A stretch of 46,758 bases of DNA from JAUYMM01 sp049301455 (GCA_049301455.1 JBAQKY010000009.1:1-46758); one strand, 5' to 3'. Counted from the first letter of the stretch, positions 15,488 to 25,206 are shown. The notes: a model not told the origin generated them from the letters alone. Translations and numbers: made by a program.

Positions 15488-16329
15488 CTTTTTATTGTTG
15501 CTTGAATATATCTAATTAATTTTAACAATTTGATTCCTAATAAGACAAAGTAATTAAAAATAATTGGATAATTGCCCCACAAATTTTTTCTATAAAAGTA
15601 TTCCATAGAATTAATTCCCTGCATCTTTCTCATTATTCCAGAGAAGTTATTCTTAGATGCTTTTTTGATATGGGTTATTGTAACTTCAGGATAGTAAATA
15701 ATCTTTAATCCTAATTTTTTTACTTGAAACGAAAGGTCAAGATCTTCACCATCAAAAACAAACTTCTCATCAAGCCAATTTACTTTATCTAAAATATCTT
15801 TACGAGTTAAAAAGAAGGCTCCTTCTATTGCATCCACTTCGTGTGTTATATCTGGCGATATATTCTCGTACCAATAGTCTTTACCATTGTTTAAAAAAAG
15901 TCTATTAAAAGAAATCCATGGTGTTGGAAACCTTCTTCGGGCATCTTTATCAAGACTTCCATCAGGTAATACCAATTTACAAGTTAGGGCACCAATATCA
16001 TTGCGGGTTTCAAAATATTCTATACACTTTTTAAGTGTGTTTTTGTGTACTAACGTATCTGAATTTAACAATAGTACATATTTACCCTTTACAATTTTTC
16101 TTGCACGATTATTGCCATTTGAAAAGCTAATATTAGATCCTTCAATTATCTTGACCCATTTAAATTTATTTTTAATTGCACTTACGCTCTCATCAGTAGA
16201 TGCATTATCTGAAACAATAACCTCAAGATCTAACTCATTTCTTACTTTTTCAATAGACCTTAGACAACCTAAAGTTATTTCTTTAGTGTTGTGACTTAAA
16301 ATAATTATTGAAAGAATTGGTTTTTTCAT
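15484..16329 (-). CDS. Glycosyltransferase family 2
   Basis: A 281-residue GT-A fold inverting transferase. It opens LSIIILSHNTKEITLGCLRSI, has VIVSDNASTDES for nucleotide binding, LLLNSDTLVH as the DxD-equivalent metal site, and a GAFFLTRKDILDKV / DGEDLDLSFQVKKLG block carrying the catalytic acid and the ED motif. This is the WcaE/rhamnosyltransferase-like subgroup. A hydrophobic C-terminal segment (FNYFVLLGIKLLKLI) may bind the membrane. It overlaps its neighbours on both sides by 4 nt (ATGA), the clearest coupled series in the operon. Confidence 0.9.
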   Translation of the reverse strand: MKKPILSIIILSHNTKEITLGCLRSIEKVRNELDLEVIVSDNASTDESVSAIKNKFKWVKIIEGSNISFSNGNNRARKIVKGKYVLLLNSDTLVHKNTLKKCIEYFETRNDIGALTCKLVLPDGSLDKDARRRFPTPWISFNRLFLNNGKDYWYENISPDITHEVDAIEGAFFLTRKDILDKVNWLDEKFVFDGEDLDLSFQVKKLGLKIIYYPEVTITHIKKASKNNFSGIMRKMQGINSMEYFYRKNLWGNYPIIFNYFVLLGIKLLKLIRYIQATIKR

Positions 16330-17543
16330 TTTTGTTTGGTTAAATTTTGACGTAACAAATTCTTATAAACTTTTTCCAAATCTGTAACGATAGACTGCCA
16401 ATCAAAATTTGTAGCCACAAATTTTTTACCTTCTTTTGCTAAACTTGCAGAAAGTTTTTTATCCATTAATACTTTAACTGTCATATCTGCAAGTTCTTGG
16501 ACACTAGAAGATACAAGTGCATGCTTACCTTTGACAATACTTAGCCCAGCAACACCAACTGGGGTTGAGACAACAGGCAAGTCAGATGCCATAGCCTCAA
16601 GGACCTTAAGTCTTGTTCCACCAGGACTCATTATTGGAGTCACATGGACAGAGGCAGTTTTGAATACATCCCTATTATCTTTTGGTGATTCACTGACGAT
16701 AATATCTTTATCTTTTTTGGCTATTTCAAGGATCTCCTTTGGTACAGACCTACCAGTGATCCATAATTTAACGTTCTGAGCTTTATCCTTAATAAGTGGC
16801 CAGATATCTCTAATTAGTATATTTACAGCCTCGACGTTTTGCATCCACTTATAATCACCATGATATAAAACTCTTTGGGGTAGATGTCTTTTAACTTTTT
16901 TCTCCTCAAAATAACTAACATCAACACCATTTGGAATAATCCCCACTCTAATATTTGGAAGTTCTTTCTCCATTATCTCTTTATCCTCTTCTGATACCGC
17001 AAATACTCTATTAGCTTTTCTCCAATAATATTTCTCCCACCACTTGAGTTTTATAACGTCAAACAAATAAATAAACTTGAAAATAAACGGAACTTCGTTG
17101 TCGACATAATGTTGATATACAGAAAATTCAATTGTTGGGTCAACTAAAACAATTGGGACATCTGTTTTGGGTATATGTGGCATAACATAAAAAGTTTCTG
17201 CATGAATCATGTCGTAATGATTTTCTTGAAGTTCTTTGGCTATAGCTTTTCTTTCCTCAAGCGAAAAATTTCTCATAACTACAAGCGGCCTAAATGTAAC
17301 AAGCGTTAGGAATAAATTACGAATTGTCCAAGGAGATTTTGGTCTATCAAAAACCATTATCTTTTCACAATATTTTTCTATTTGTGGTAAATACGAAAGT
17401 TCTTTTTCTTTGTCTCCTCGAATTAAAGAAACAACTGTAATTTTATGATTTTTGGATAGAAATTTAATTAAATGATACCAACGTGTTTGCCCACCAGACA
17501 TTTGATCAATTGGTAGAAATGGTAGGAGCATTAGTATCTTCAT
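16326..17543 (-). CDS. Glycosyltransferase family 4
   Basis: A 405-residue complete GT-B enzyme. The N-terminus MKILMLLPFLPIDQMSGGQTRWYHL has the glycine loop. The middle shows RVFAVSEEDKEIM and IPNGVDVSYFEE, the standard linker entry. The donor domain contains LYHGDYKWMQNVEAV and MSPGGTRLKVLEAMASDLPVV with the catalytic glutamates. It resembles the group that modifies lipid-linked sugars, but the acceptor is unknown. The gene ends in a 4-nt overlap with the next GT2 and begins 15 nt after the GT-C gene. Confidence 0.9.
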   Translation of the reverse strand: MKILMLLPFLPIDQMSGGQTRWYHLIKFLSKNHKITVVSLIRGDKEKELSYLPQIEKYCEKIMVFDRPKSPWTIRNLFLTLVTFRPLVVMRNFSLEERKAIAKELQENHYDMIHAETFYVMPHIPKTDVPIVLVDPTIEFSVYQHYVDNEVPFIFKFIYLFDVIKLKWWEKYYWRKANRVFAVSEEDKEIMEKELPNIRVGIIPNGVDVSYFEEKKVKRHLPQRVLYHGDYKWMQNVEAVNILIRDIWPLIKDKAQNVKLWITGRSVPKEILEIAKKDKDIIVSESPKDNRDVFKTASVHVTPIMSPGGTRLKVLEAMASDLPVVSTPVGVAGLSIVKGKHALVSSSVQELADMTVKVLMDKKLSASLAKEGKKFVATNFDWQSIVTDLEKVYKNLLRQNLTKQK

Positions 17544-17558
17544 AACGTTAGTTGTATC

Positions 17559-18992
17559 TCATTTTACAATCTCCTTTTTATTTATCTCATTATGTAAATC
17601 AAGAATTATGTACTGGTTTGTTTTTGTAATTGTTTTGAATCTTTTTGAAAAGTTAACAGTATCGGTGCTTCCAAGATCTATTGAAACATAATAATCTGCA
17701 CCACGTTCAATTATATTATCAATTGAATCGTCAACAGCTGGCCAGCCCTTTCGCTTTGTTTGGTATAAAAATGCCGTGTCACCATTATATGGAATTACAA
17801 TCTGCGCATCTTTTGGTAATGTTTCATCTACAATTTTACCGATAGTCATTAATTCTGGATGGTTAACTTGGTAAAAAGGTTTGATTCGATCCCAAGAAAT
17901 CAAAAACATAACGATTAGACTAAGAACTAAAACCACTTTTGACCTCTTCCACAAATACGAGCTCCCTATAGCAAGAGTCATCGCAATTGGCGGAATAATA
18001 AGTATTTGGTAATAGTCATGTCTGACATTTGCTGTAGCTACAATAACAAGATAGGAAAGTGCAGAGAGAACAAAATAGAAATTGAATTTGTTTCTTAACT
18101 TACGTAATAAACCAAAGGCAAACGGAACAAGACCCCAAGTCCCAAGAATTAATATGCCAATTCTTTCACCAAACAGCCACCTAAAATATGCTGGATGAAA
18201 TCTTATTCTATCCCCATTAAATGCCCACTCATAAAATGGAATTCCTTCAGGGTGTTGTCCTGTCCAGAATCTCCAAATTACAAAAGGAGCTAAGGCAAGA
18301 ATTCCAAATGGTAATGCGTTTTTGATTGTAGGATACCAATCAAACTTATCATCTTTCCATCTTAAAAAATGAGGTATTAAAGGTATAAGGTAAACACCAA
18401 AAAAAGGTTTTTGCAAAAAGGCTAAGCCAAACAATATTCCTGAAAGATAAGTATTAACGCCAAAAAAGTAGAGACCTGAAACCATGAACAAAACTCCAAG
18501 CGGATCAGGTAAAATTACTCTAGAAAAATATATATTAAATGGTAAAAACAAAAAGAAAAATGCTGTTAATAGCCCTACTCTTGACGAATAATGTTTTCTT
18601 CCAAGAAGAAACAAGAATACAGAAGTAAGTAGAGTTATTATAATAGTTGTGATTCTTCCCCATTTTTCAATTGTGAAATTGCCAAAAGTATTAAATAAAA
18701 ATGTATGAAAAGCATTATATATTGGAAATTCAACCATTCTAATACCTGTTGGATTTTCTAAACCGCTTTGAATACTACTGATATCATCATATGTCGGATA
18801 CAACATATTAATACCATAATTAATAAAGTTCCTTGAAACTGCTGCAGTGTCGGCTTGTCTCCAAGAATGCCAATCAGCGACTGGATTATCAATTTTATAA
18901 AGCCTAACAATAAAACCTAGAACTAGCAGTATTGATAATAAAAAGTATTCACTTTTCACAGCTGCTTTCACAAGATTAATTAATTTGTTCAT
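17559..18992 (-). CDS. Polytopic GT-C type glycosyltransferase (GT39/ArnT-like)
   Basis: A 477-residue membrane protein with about ten hydrophobic helices and a C-terminal outer-face tail. After the first helix comes ADWHSWRQADTAAVSRNFI, with the acidic and WRQAD residues where GT39/ArnT-like enzymes bind the polyprenyl-linked donor. These enzymes transfer a sugar from a lipid phosphate to an acceptor on the outer face. Its first 17 nt overlap the end of the O-antigen ligase gene, linking the two steps. The exact sugar is unknown. Confidence 0.8.
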   Translation of the reverse strand: MNKLINLVKAAVKSEYFLLSILLVLGFIVRLYKIDNPVADWHSWRQADTAAVSRNFINYGINMLYPTYDDISSIQSGLENPTGIRMVEFPIYNAFHTFLFNTFGNFTIEKWGRITTIIITLLTSVFLFLLGRKHYSSRVGLLTAFFFLFLPFNIYFSRVILPDPLGVLFMVSGLYFFGVNTYLSGILFGLAFLQKPFFGVYLIPLIPHFLRWKDDKFDWYPTIKNALPFGILALAPFVIWRFWTGQHPEGIPFYEWAFNGDRIRFHPAYFRWLFGERIGILILGTWGLVPFAFGLLRKLRNKFNFYFVLSALSYLVIVATANVRHDYYQILIIPPIAMTLAIGSSYLWKRSKVVLVLSLIVMFLISWDRIKPFYQVNHPELMTIGKIVDETLPKDAQIVIPYNGDTAFLYQTKRKGWPAVDDSIDNIIERGADYYVSIDLGSTDTVNFSKRFKTITKTNQYIILDLHNEINKKEIVK

Positions 18993-20289
18993 ATTTGTTT
19001 TTTATACTTCCTACGACAAGACCGGTAACCAACCAATAGATAATAGCAAACTTTGATGCTTCAAATATATCAATAAATAAAGCTGTAGCTATTATACCAA
19101 CTGTTGATCCAATAAATCCTGCAATAAATATTGATTTCATACTACCATCAAAAACATAATTTTTAAGATGCATATATAGATAAATGAATATTAACAAGAA
19201 TGAAAGTAATCCAAATACTCCAGTCTCTCCCAAAGCACGCAGATAATCATTGTCTGTTGCTAATGTAATTGATGAGTATCCGGTTCCTAATATTGGATTT
19301 TTTGATAAAGCACGTATTGCTCTTGGCCATTCAACATTTAAACGAATAGATGTCGATCTGTCTTCGTTAACATTACCATTTTCTTGAGCTTGTACAATAA
19401 TCACACTTGATATTTTTTGCTTAACTACGTCAAATATTCTTTTGTATCTGACTTGTAAATCAGGAGCCGTGCCAAAAATTAAGACACTAATAACTCCAAC
19501 TAACACCAACTCCCTATATTTTTTAAGCAAAAACAGCGAAACAGTTGTTGCCAGCATAAATGCGACGATTGATATCCTAGATACAGCAACAGATAACAGC
19601 CAAAAACCAAAGAGAGTTGATACCCCGAGTACTATTTTGGAAATTTTGTCTTTCAACACAAAAAAAGCAGTAATAAATGTTGGGATAATCAAAACCATAA
19701 ATGAGGCTAAATCATAGTGCCCTGCGAATGTAGAATTGATATGTGCACCAGGAACCCAACGCAAGGCAATTCCTTTTGAATATTCCTCATTTTGAGTAAC
19801 AATTACAGGAAATTCCAAATATTTTTGTCCTAACCCATACGCAAAAACTATTAAATTGACAATTAAAAGAATCTTTAAGACATAATCAAATATATTATTG
19901 CTATCATCTTTACTATTTCTGAGATAGATAAATCCAATAAAGAATAATGATAAGTACTCAATTCTTCTTATCCAATGCAATAGACCGATTTTAGGGTCAA
20001 CAGATTGAGTTAGATAAATTCCAGAAAGAAGCGAGACTAAGCCAATGCCAAGAAATAGAAGTATTGATCTTGAAATATTATTTTTAATTAATACTTTTAT
20101 ATTTTGCAAAAGAGGAATTGCAAAGAAAGCCAGAACAAAAAGCAAAAGAAAATCTTCAAGCCTAACGGCAACATATGTTCCAGGAATTCTAATGCTTGGA
20201 AATTTTGGAAATAAAGGGACTACAAGCAAAATTGCAGTAACTAAATATTTACCTATATTTGTGTCAAATAATTTTAATAGCTTTTGCAT
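18976..20289 (-). CDS. O-antigen ligase / Wzy-like polymerase
   Basis: A 437-residue protein with about ten to twelve membrane helices and a large external loop. The Wzy_C/O-antigen ligase signature appears as RAIRALSKNPILGTGY followed by DNDYLRALGETGVFGLLSF. It either polymerises repeat units or joins a glycan to an acceptor; with an initiating PGT and a Wzx in the window, polymerase is the natural reading. I use ATG 20289 (MQKLLKLFDTN) rather than the longer frame from 20328, because the upstream GT2 runs to 20264. The 26-nt overlap is still considerable. Confidence 0.85.
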   Translation of the reverse strand: MQKLLKLFDTNIGKYLVTAILLVVPLFPKFPSIRIPGTYVAVRLEDFLLLFVLAFFAIPLLQNIKVLIKNNISRSILLFLGIGLVSLLSGIYLTQSVDPKIGLLHWIRRIEYLSLFFIGFIYLRNSKDDSNNIFDYVLKILLIVNLIVFAYGLGQKYLEFPVIVTQNEEYSKGIALRWVPGAHINSTFAGHYDLASFMVLIIPTFITAFFVLKDKISKIVLGVSTLFGFWLLSVAVSRISIVAFMLATTVSLFLLKKYRELVLVGVISVLIFGTAPDLQVRYKRIFDVVKQKISSVIIVQAQENGNVNEDRSTSIRLNVEWPRAIRALSKNPILGTGYSSITLATDNDYLRALGETGVFGLLSFLLIFIYLYMHLKNYVFDGSMKSIFIAGFIGSTVGIIATALFIDIFEASKFAIIYWLVTGLVVGSIKNKYEQIN

Positions 20290-21211
20290 ATACTTTAACC
20301 AAATTTGGCCTAAACAAACTAAAGACAATTATACGCAACAAACAACCAAGTTTTATAGTGAGAGATAAAATAGGTCTTTGCCATTTTGGATAGTGTTTCT
20401 TAAAAAAGAGGCTCAGATTTTTAAGCTCAAAAATCAGCGAGTTTTCACCACCATACGACTGTCCACCAAAATGAACTATTTTCCATTTAGGTAGGTAGTA
20501 AATCTCTAAACCCAATTTCTTAATACGATATGACAAATCTGTTTCTTCAAGGTAAGCATCGTAATCTTCATCAAATCCTCCAACCTTATCTAAAACTGTC
20601 TTCCTGACCATGTAAAATGCACCAGTAATCCAATCTTGTGGATGAATACTTTGATAATATTGACTGTTTTGTCCAAATGGTGAAACACTATGCATTGGAT
20701 GCATTGAATCGATAAATTTATTTAGTAATGGAATATCATCTAGAAACGTCATCCAAGCAAAGACATTAAATAAATTTGGAAATGCACCCCCTGTGCCCTG
20801 CAGTGTTTTTTCATCTTCATTTAAAAGACTGCAAGTTGCAGCACCAACCTTGTCATTTTTATCCATCCACTCAACAATATCCTTTAGAATGTTACTATCT
20901 AAAAACTTCATATCATTGTTTAAAAATAAAACATATCTGCCTCTAGCCTTTTTTAAACCATAATTATTATTGTCACCAAAATGATGAATCTCAGATCTTT
21001 TTAAATAAACCAAATTTGATACATATGACTTTGCCATTTTTAATGTACCATCATCAGAGGTGGAATTATCAACCAATATAACCTCAGAATTAATCTTCTT
21101 TAACGCAGAGAACATTGATTCAAGCGTAACTTTTAACAAATTCTTAGTCTGATACTTTTCAGTATTTAAGTTGATGATGATTACAGATAGATCAATTTCG
21201 TTTTTTTGCAT
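20264..21211 (-). CDS. Glycosyltransferase family 2 (rhamnosyltransferase-like)
   Basis: A 315-residue GT-A enzyme. It starts DLSVIIINLNTEKYQTKNLL, with VILVDNSTSDDGT, YVLFLNNDMKF as the metal site, and a GAFYMVRKTVLDKVGGFDE block followed by EETDLSYRIKKLG. The C-terminus has an amphipathic/hydrophobic stretch near IIVFSLFRPNLV. It is close in style to the GT2 at 15484 but longer in the middle, with a WMTFLDDIPLLNKFIDSM insertion. It overlaps the preceding gene by 20 nt. Confidence 0.9.
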   Translation of the reverse strand: MQKNEIDLSVIIINLNTEKYQTKNLLKVTLESMFSALKKINSEVILVDNSTSDDGTLKMAKSYVSNLVYLKRSEIHHFGDNNNYGLKKARGRYVLFLNNDMKFLDSNILKDIVEWMDKNDKVGAATCSLLNEDEKTLQGTGGAFPNLFNVFAWMTFLDDIPLLNKFIDSMHPMHSVSPFGQNSQYYQSIHPQDWITGAFYMVRKTVLDKVGGFDEDYDAYLEETDLSYRIKKLGLEIYYLPKWKIVHFGGQSYGGENSLIFELKNLSLFFKKHYPKWQRPILSLTIKLGCLLRIIVFSLFRPNLVKVYAKAIKII

Positions 21212-21710
21212 TTATATATTCTAAAAACAACAAATAGCCAAAGATTGTTGCTCCAGCAACAACAGCTAATCTTACCCAACTATTACTTGGTATATACCTA
21301 ATTATTATTTTCTGGCTATATCTAACACCTTCATAGTATTGAGCATATTGCTCAACTGTAGGAATAAAACCATTGATATATACACTTTCTCTAAGTGGAT
21401 GGACAATTTCTTCAAGATATGAACTTTTCGTTTGATCACGTATCAAAGCAGGAGCCTCTTCAGGAGGGTAATTAAGCCTAGGAGTGTAAACATTAAAACC
21501 CTTGTTGAATTCTTTTTCATAATGACTGATTACTTCTTGTCTATTTAAATTTGTGTAGTAGCCACGTCTAAGTGGTGATTCAACGTCTGCAGGTTCAAAT
21601 GACTGAACTGATCCTTCTGGAGGTTTAGGAAAATCTGGACTGGCAGGAAAAACATAGACAGAAAGTGTGATGAAGAATAATATAAAGAATATCTTTAACA
21701 GTTTAACCAT
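21192..21710 (-). CDS. Conserved-looking bitopic membrane protein of unknown function
   Basis: A 172-residue protein with a signal-anchor-like N-terminal helix (about residues 3-23), an outer segment of about 120 residues and a second helix near the C-terminus (about 147-165) ending in a basic tail. The outer segment begins with a proline-rich FPKPPEGSVQSFEPADVESP, then has an NRQEVISHYEKEF motif. That motif resembles small secreted domains found next to glycosyltransferases, but I cannot assign a family. The start overlaps the S51 peptidase stop by 8 nt. Not recognised; likely a helper in the glycan pathway because of its place. Confidence 0.7.
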   Translation of the reverse strand: MVKLLKIFFILFFITLSVYVFPASPDFPKPPEGSVQSFEPADVESPLRRGYYTNLNRQEVISHYEKEFNKGFNVYTPRLNYPPEEAPALIRDQTKSSYLEEIVHPLRESVYINGFIPTVEQYAQYYEGVRYSQKIIIRYIPSNSWVRLAVVAGATIFGYLLFLEYINAKKRN

Positions 21711-22329
21711 TTGTTATAACCCTTTCTTCACCAACGACAGTAATTTTATTGTCTTCAACAATTATTTCCTCACCATTCTTTAATAAATATAACTTCTTAC
21801 CTTTATACAATGATTTTATTTGATCATATAGATGATCTTCGTAATGTGGATATATGTCAAAATCAACTAACCCAAATCCAGGCATAACACTTCCGCCAGT
21901 TTCAGTCTCACCGACATACCATTCAACGATATCTAAGTTGTGAGAAGTAACCATACTACCAGCACTCGACCCAACATATACACTATCTTTTAAAATTTCA
22001 TTTATATTCTTGTCAATTTTGCACCGACGTGCCCAATACATTAAATACCCACAGGCTCCGCCAGCAAACCAAATAATGTCTTTATTTTTCAATGCTTCAA
22101 TAACCAATTCGTTTCTGTACTCTTCCAAAACAACTGGTGTAACCTCAGCCCCAACAGTATTAATGTAATTCCATGTAGAACTATCTGTCCTCCATTCATC
22201 ATATGGATTTTCACCGTTATTAGCAGTTGGAATATAAGCTATCTTCTTACCTTTAAGTCCACCTACAAAATCATTGAGTTTTGCAATTGTATCTGGGTGT
22301 TTTGCCTCTGAAGCTAAAAATAATTTCAT
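21703..22329 (-). CDS. Peptidase S51 family protein (peptidase E-like)
   Basis: A 208-residue cytoplasmic protein of the class I glutamine amidotransferase-like fold. The nucleophile elbow is clear in VYVGSSAGSMVTSH (GSSAGS serine). Upstream are IAYIPTAN and WFAGGACGYLMYWAR, and downstream GFGLVDFDIYPHYEDH with the histidine. S51 members include dipeptidase E (Asp-X) and cyanophycinase. The substrate here is unknown, and a peptidase amid glycosyltransferases is unexpected. It is 2 nt after the acyltransferase gene, so it is part of the same transcript. Confidence 0.9.
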   Translation of the reverse strand: MKLFLASEAKHPDTIAKLNDFVGGLKGKKIAYIPTANNGENPYDEWRTDSSTWNYINTVGAEVTPVVLEEYRNELVIEALKNKDIIWFAGGACGYLMYWARRCKIDKNINEILKDSVYVGSSAGSMVTSHNLDIVEWYVGETETGGSVMPGFGLVDFDIYPHYEDHLYDQIKSLYKGKKLYLLKNGEEIIVEDNKITVVGEERVITNG

Positions 22330-22331
22330 AA

Positions 22332-22973
22332 CTATTGAAAGAGTCTGGCCCTCCCAAGTTTATAATTTGGATTTTTATTCTTTCTCTCTCCAATGGGCTT
22401 GGCAGGTACACCACCTACTATTGTAAAAGGTTCTACATCTTTTGTTACAACTGCACCACCTGCGACGACAGCTCCTTTTCCAATTGTAACTCCAGGCATG
22501 ATTATTACTCGTGGACCAATAAACACATAATCCGATATAACCACAGTTTCTGATATTGCTTCAAATCCTTCAGACTCTAAGTTGTGCTCACTGTTGTAGA
22601 TCATAACCTCAGAAGCGATATCAACATGATTTCCTATCTTTAATTTCTCTCTACCATCAAGAAACGTTTTATAACCAACAATAGTATCTTCCCCAATTTC
22701 AACTCCATTTGGTTGGAAAAATCTAACACCCATATGGACTGTTGATCCAATACCAATTTTTACCCCACAAGCCCTAAACACAAACTGCCTAATTATGTGA
22801 GAAGGTACAATATCTGTAACAAAATGTATAAACGCCAATTGAAAGTCTAGGTACCAGTTGTAGAATCTGACAAAAGCTCTTCTGAATGCTTCAGTTAAAT
22901 CTAAGTTGTTACCATGTTTGTCAGTAAAAACTATGCCTTTTTTAGTAAAATGGATGTTATCTTTATATAGCAT
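22332..22973 (-). CDS. Hexapeptide-repeat O-acyltransferase
   Basis: A 213-residue left-handed beta-helix transferase (WcaF/maltose acetyltransferase group). An N-terminal helical region of about 70 residues precedes the repeats, which include GVKIGIGSTVHMGV, GVEIGEDTIVG, LKIGNHVDIASEV and a final VTIGKGAVVAGGAVV. IYNSEHN contains the catalytic histidine, and IVGGVPAKPIGER is the standard ending. It probably acetylates a sugar of the glycan using acetyl-CoA. I use ATG 22973 (MLYKDNIHF); the longer frame from 23036 would overlap the GT4 by 74 nt instead of 11. Confidence 0.9.
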   Translation of the reverse strand: MLYKDNIHFTKKGIVFTDKHGNNLDLTEAFRRAFVRFYNWYLDFQLAFIHFVTDIVPSHIIRQFVFRACGVKIGIGSTVHMGVRFFQPNGVEIGEDTIVGYKTFLDGREKLKIGNHVDIASEVMIYNSEHNLESEGFEAISETVVISDYVFIGPRVIIMPGVTIGKGAVVAGGAVVTKDVEPFTIVGGVPAKPIGERKNKNPNYKLGRARLFQ

Positions 22974-24126
22974 TTTCAAGTGTTTCCATAGTCCCCTTGG
23001 CACATTTCTCCCAAGAAAACTTCTTTGACTGGTCAATTCCAGCCGTTATTAGATTATTATATTCTTTTTGGTTCATATTTAAAACTTTTTTAATTCCATC
23101 AACGATACTATTAGTATTGTTGTGATCAACTACAATACCTGCATTACCAACAACTTCTGGCAAACTTCCAACGTTTGAGACAACTACAGGAATCCCCATG
23201 GCCATAACAGAGAGCGTGTCGATTGCAAAACCTTCCCAATGAGATATTTGAACAAAAACTTTTGCCCCTTTTCTAAGTGCCGGCTTATCAACCTCTGGCA
23301 AATAATCCGTAAAAATAACTTTGTCTTTGATGTCTAATTCTCCAACTAATTTGAATAGCGACTTATACATCCAACCTTTTTTACCAGCAATAACAAGATT
23401 AAGTTTAGAATACTTATCAATTTTGACAATTTCAGCAAAAGCCTTTATCAATCCATCTATGTTTTTACTTGGTTTGAGTGTACCAACATACAAAATATAG
23501 TCATCTACTATAGAGTATTTATTTTTAATGCGTCGCACATCGACATCCGTGACCTCAAAATCTTTTTTATCTAAATCATGAGAAAGGTGTGTAACCTTTA
23601 TTTTTTTTGAGGCAAAAGGGTAATGTCGTACAATGTCCTTTTTGGTAGCTTCTGATATGGTTAGTATCTGTTTTGAGGCAAAAATAGAAATAGCAGTCCA
23701 GTACTTCAACTGCCAAAGCACCATTTTTGTAAATTGTCCCGAAAATTCGAGATATCCTAGATCCATTATTGAACATACTCGCGGAATTGTCAAGAATGGC
23801 GATACATAGTGACTTAGAGAAAACATAATTTGTATTTTTTCTGGATTTTTAAAAAGATAAGGGGTGAGCTTAGTTATTATCCACAAACCACTTCCTCCTA
23901 AAACTTTATATTTGAAATTTTTTGTTTCCTTTGGGAGATCAGAAAGTGGCGAATTTTTAAGATAAACTATGAGACTATTTGGGTTTTGACTTTTTTCGTT
24001 CAATTTGTGAAGCTCACAAAGAAGTTTAAAGGCATAGTTATTAACCCCTACCCTATTTTGCACATTTGCTTCATTACCATCAATTCCAATGATAAGTTTC
24101 TTACTAGAAGCTTTGCTTATTATCAT
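22963..24126 (-). CDS. Glycosyltransferase family 4
   Basis: A 387-residue GT-B transferase. The N-terminus reads KLIIGIDGNEANVQNRVGVNNYAFKLL with the glycine loop. The linker follows KKIKVTHLSHD, and the donor domain begins YILYVGTLKPSKNIDGLIKAF and contains SHWEGFAIDTLSVMAMGIPVV. I choose ATG 24126 over an upstream GTG at 24132. It follows an excellent AAGGAGGTG Shine-Dalgarno with 7-nt spacing, and it overlaps the upstream gene's TGA as ATGA. That is the clearest ribosome binding site in the operon. Substrate unknown. Confidence 0.9.
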   Translation of the reverse strand: MIISKASSKKLIIGIDGNEANVQNRVGVNNYAFKLLCELHKLNEKSQNPNSLIVYLKNSPLSDLPKETKNFKYKVLGGSGLWIITKLTPYLFKNPEKIQIMFSLSHYVSPFLTIPRVCSIMDLGYLEFSGQFTKMVLWQLKYWTAISIFASKQILTISEATKKDIVRHYPFASKKIKVTHLSHDLDKKDFEVTDVDVRRIKNKYSIVDDYILYVGTLKPSKNIDGLIKAFAEIVKIDKYSKLNLVIAGKKGWMYKSLFKLVGELDIKDKVIFTDYLPEVDKPALRKGAKVFVQISHWEGFAIDTLSVMAMGIPVVVSNVGSLPEVVGNAGIVVDHNNTNSIVDGIKKVLNMNQKEYNNLITAGIDQSKKFSWEKCAKGTMETLENAI

Positions 24127-25205
24127 AAACACACCTCCTTATATACTTTCAATGTTTCTTCTGCATTTTTTTGCCAGCTGTAATTTGCAACGACTTTCAA
24201 ACCTTTAGCAATTAAAGTTTTAGGTTTTGAAAGTGCTTCTTCAATACCTTCTGCGATTGAGTTTGGTTCATATGGATCAACTAAAATTGATGCACCACCT
24301 GAAGCTTCTGGCATACTTGAAATATTGGAGGTGACAACAGGTACTTCACAAGCAAAACTCTCAAGTATTGGCACACCAAAACCTTCGTAGAGTGAAGGGA
24401 AGACAAGAGCTTTTGCACCTGTTAAAAGTGGGGACAAATCCTCTGTTGGAACAAAACCTAAAAATCTAACTCCCCTCTCATCCTCTAATTTCAAACCTTT
24501 ATTTTCGCCAATAATTAACATTTTTAAATTTTTTCCATGCTTTGCCAAATGGTATGCTTTCACAGCTCTCTCAATGTTTTTTCTGGGGTTTGTTCCAATC
24601 ATTATGATGTAATCCTCATGAATGTTAAATCTCTTTTTAGCATCAACTACCTGAGCTTCAGTTGCTTTTACAATATTTGGAGCTTCGTAAACAACTACTA
24701 TTCTTTCTTCGTTGAAACCAAGTTTAACTAAATCCTCCTTGGTTGAATTACTTGGAACAATAATTTTTTTAGATTCTTTCTGAACCCACTTAAGCCTTTC
24801 TTTGTGTGTCTCTACAATAATTCTTGGTGTAAACCTTGGAAGCACGATAGGTACAAGATCGTGAATTGTAGTAATTTTGGTCATCTTAGATGGTGGCTCT
24901 GCCCAGTCTGATGTATGAACCAAATCAACTTGTCCTACGATTTTTTCGATTGGCAAGATATGCATCTTATTCCAAATAATATTAGCTAATCGTGGTGGGA
25001 TGGGATAGGTTTTAGAGCTTGCAGAAGTTCCCTTAATAATTTCCTCTATTTTTGATCTGAGTTCAGGCAAACGACGCATTGAACCACCATATAAAACATA
25101 TTCATTTTTAGTATCAATTTTTAACAGATTTTTAACCAAATTAATTCTATAATTTGATACACCTGTACCATAGATAATTGGGGACATGTCAATTGCAATG
25201 CGCAT
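24123..25205 (-). CDS. Glycosyltransferase family 4
   Basis: A 360-residue complete GT4 of the mannosyltransferase-like type. It begins MRIAIDMSPIIYGTGVSNYR and shows LVHTSDWAEPP, TIHDLVPIVLP and IIVPSNSTKEDLVKLG. After VVVYEAP and a linker of about 25 residues comes IIMIGTNPRKNIERAVKAY, with YEGFGVPILESFACEVPVV as the acidic motif. ATG 25205 is preferred over the longer frame from 25241, which overlaps the preceding gene. This gene and 22963 serve as intact references for the split GT4 at 14407-15487. Confidence 0.9.
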   Translation of the reverse strand: MRIAIDMSPIIYGTGVSNYRINLVKNLLKIDTKNEYVLYGGSMRRLPELRSKIEEIIKGTSASSKTYPIPPRLANIIWNKMHILPIEKIVGQVDLVHTSDWAEPPSKMTKITTIHDLVPIVLPRFTPRIIVETHKERLKWVQKESKKIIVPSNSTKEDLVKLGFNEERIVVVYEAPNIVKATEAQVVDAKKRFNIHEDYIIMIGTNPRKNIERAVKAYHLAKHGKNLKMLIIGENKGLKLEDERGVRFLGFVPTEDLSPLLTGAKALVFPSLYEGFGVPILESFACEVPVVTSNISSMPEASGGASILVDPYEPNSIAEGIEEALSKPKTLIAKGLKVVANYSWQKNAEETLKVYKEVCL

Positions 25206-25206
25206 A

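Noticed and set aside
15887..16294. Plus-strand ORF of 135 codons
   Set aside because: Antisense of a GT2 with all family motifs; no promoter or ribosome binding site.
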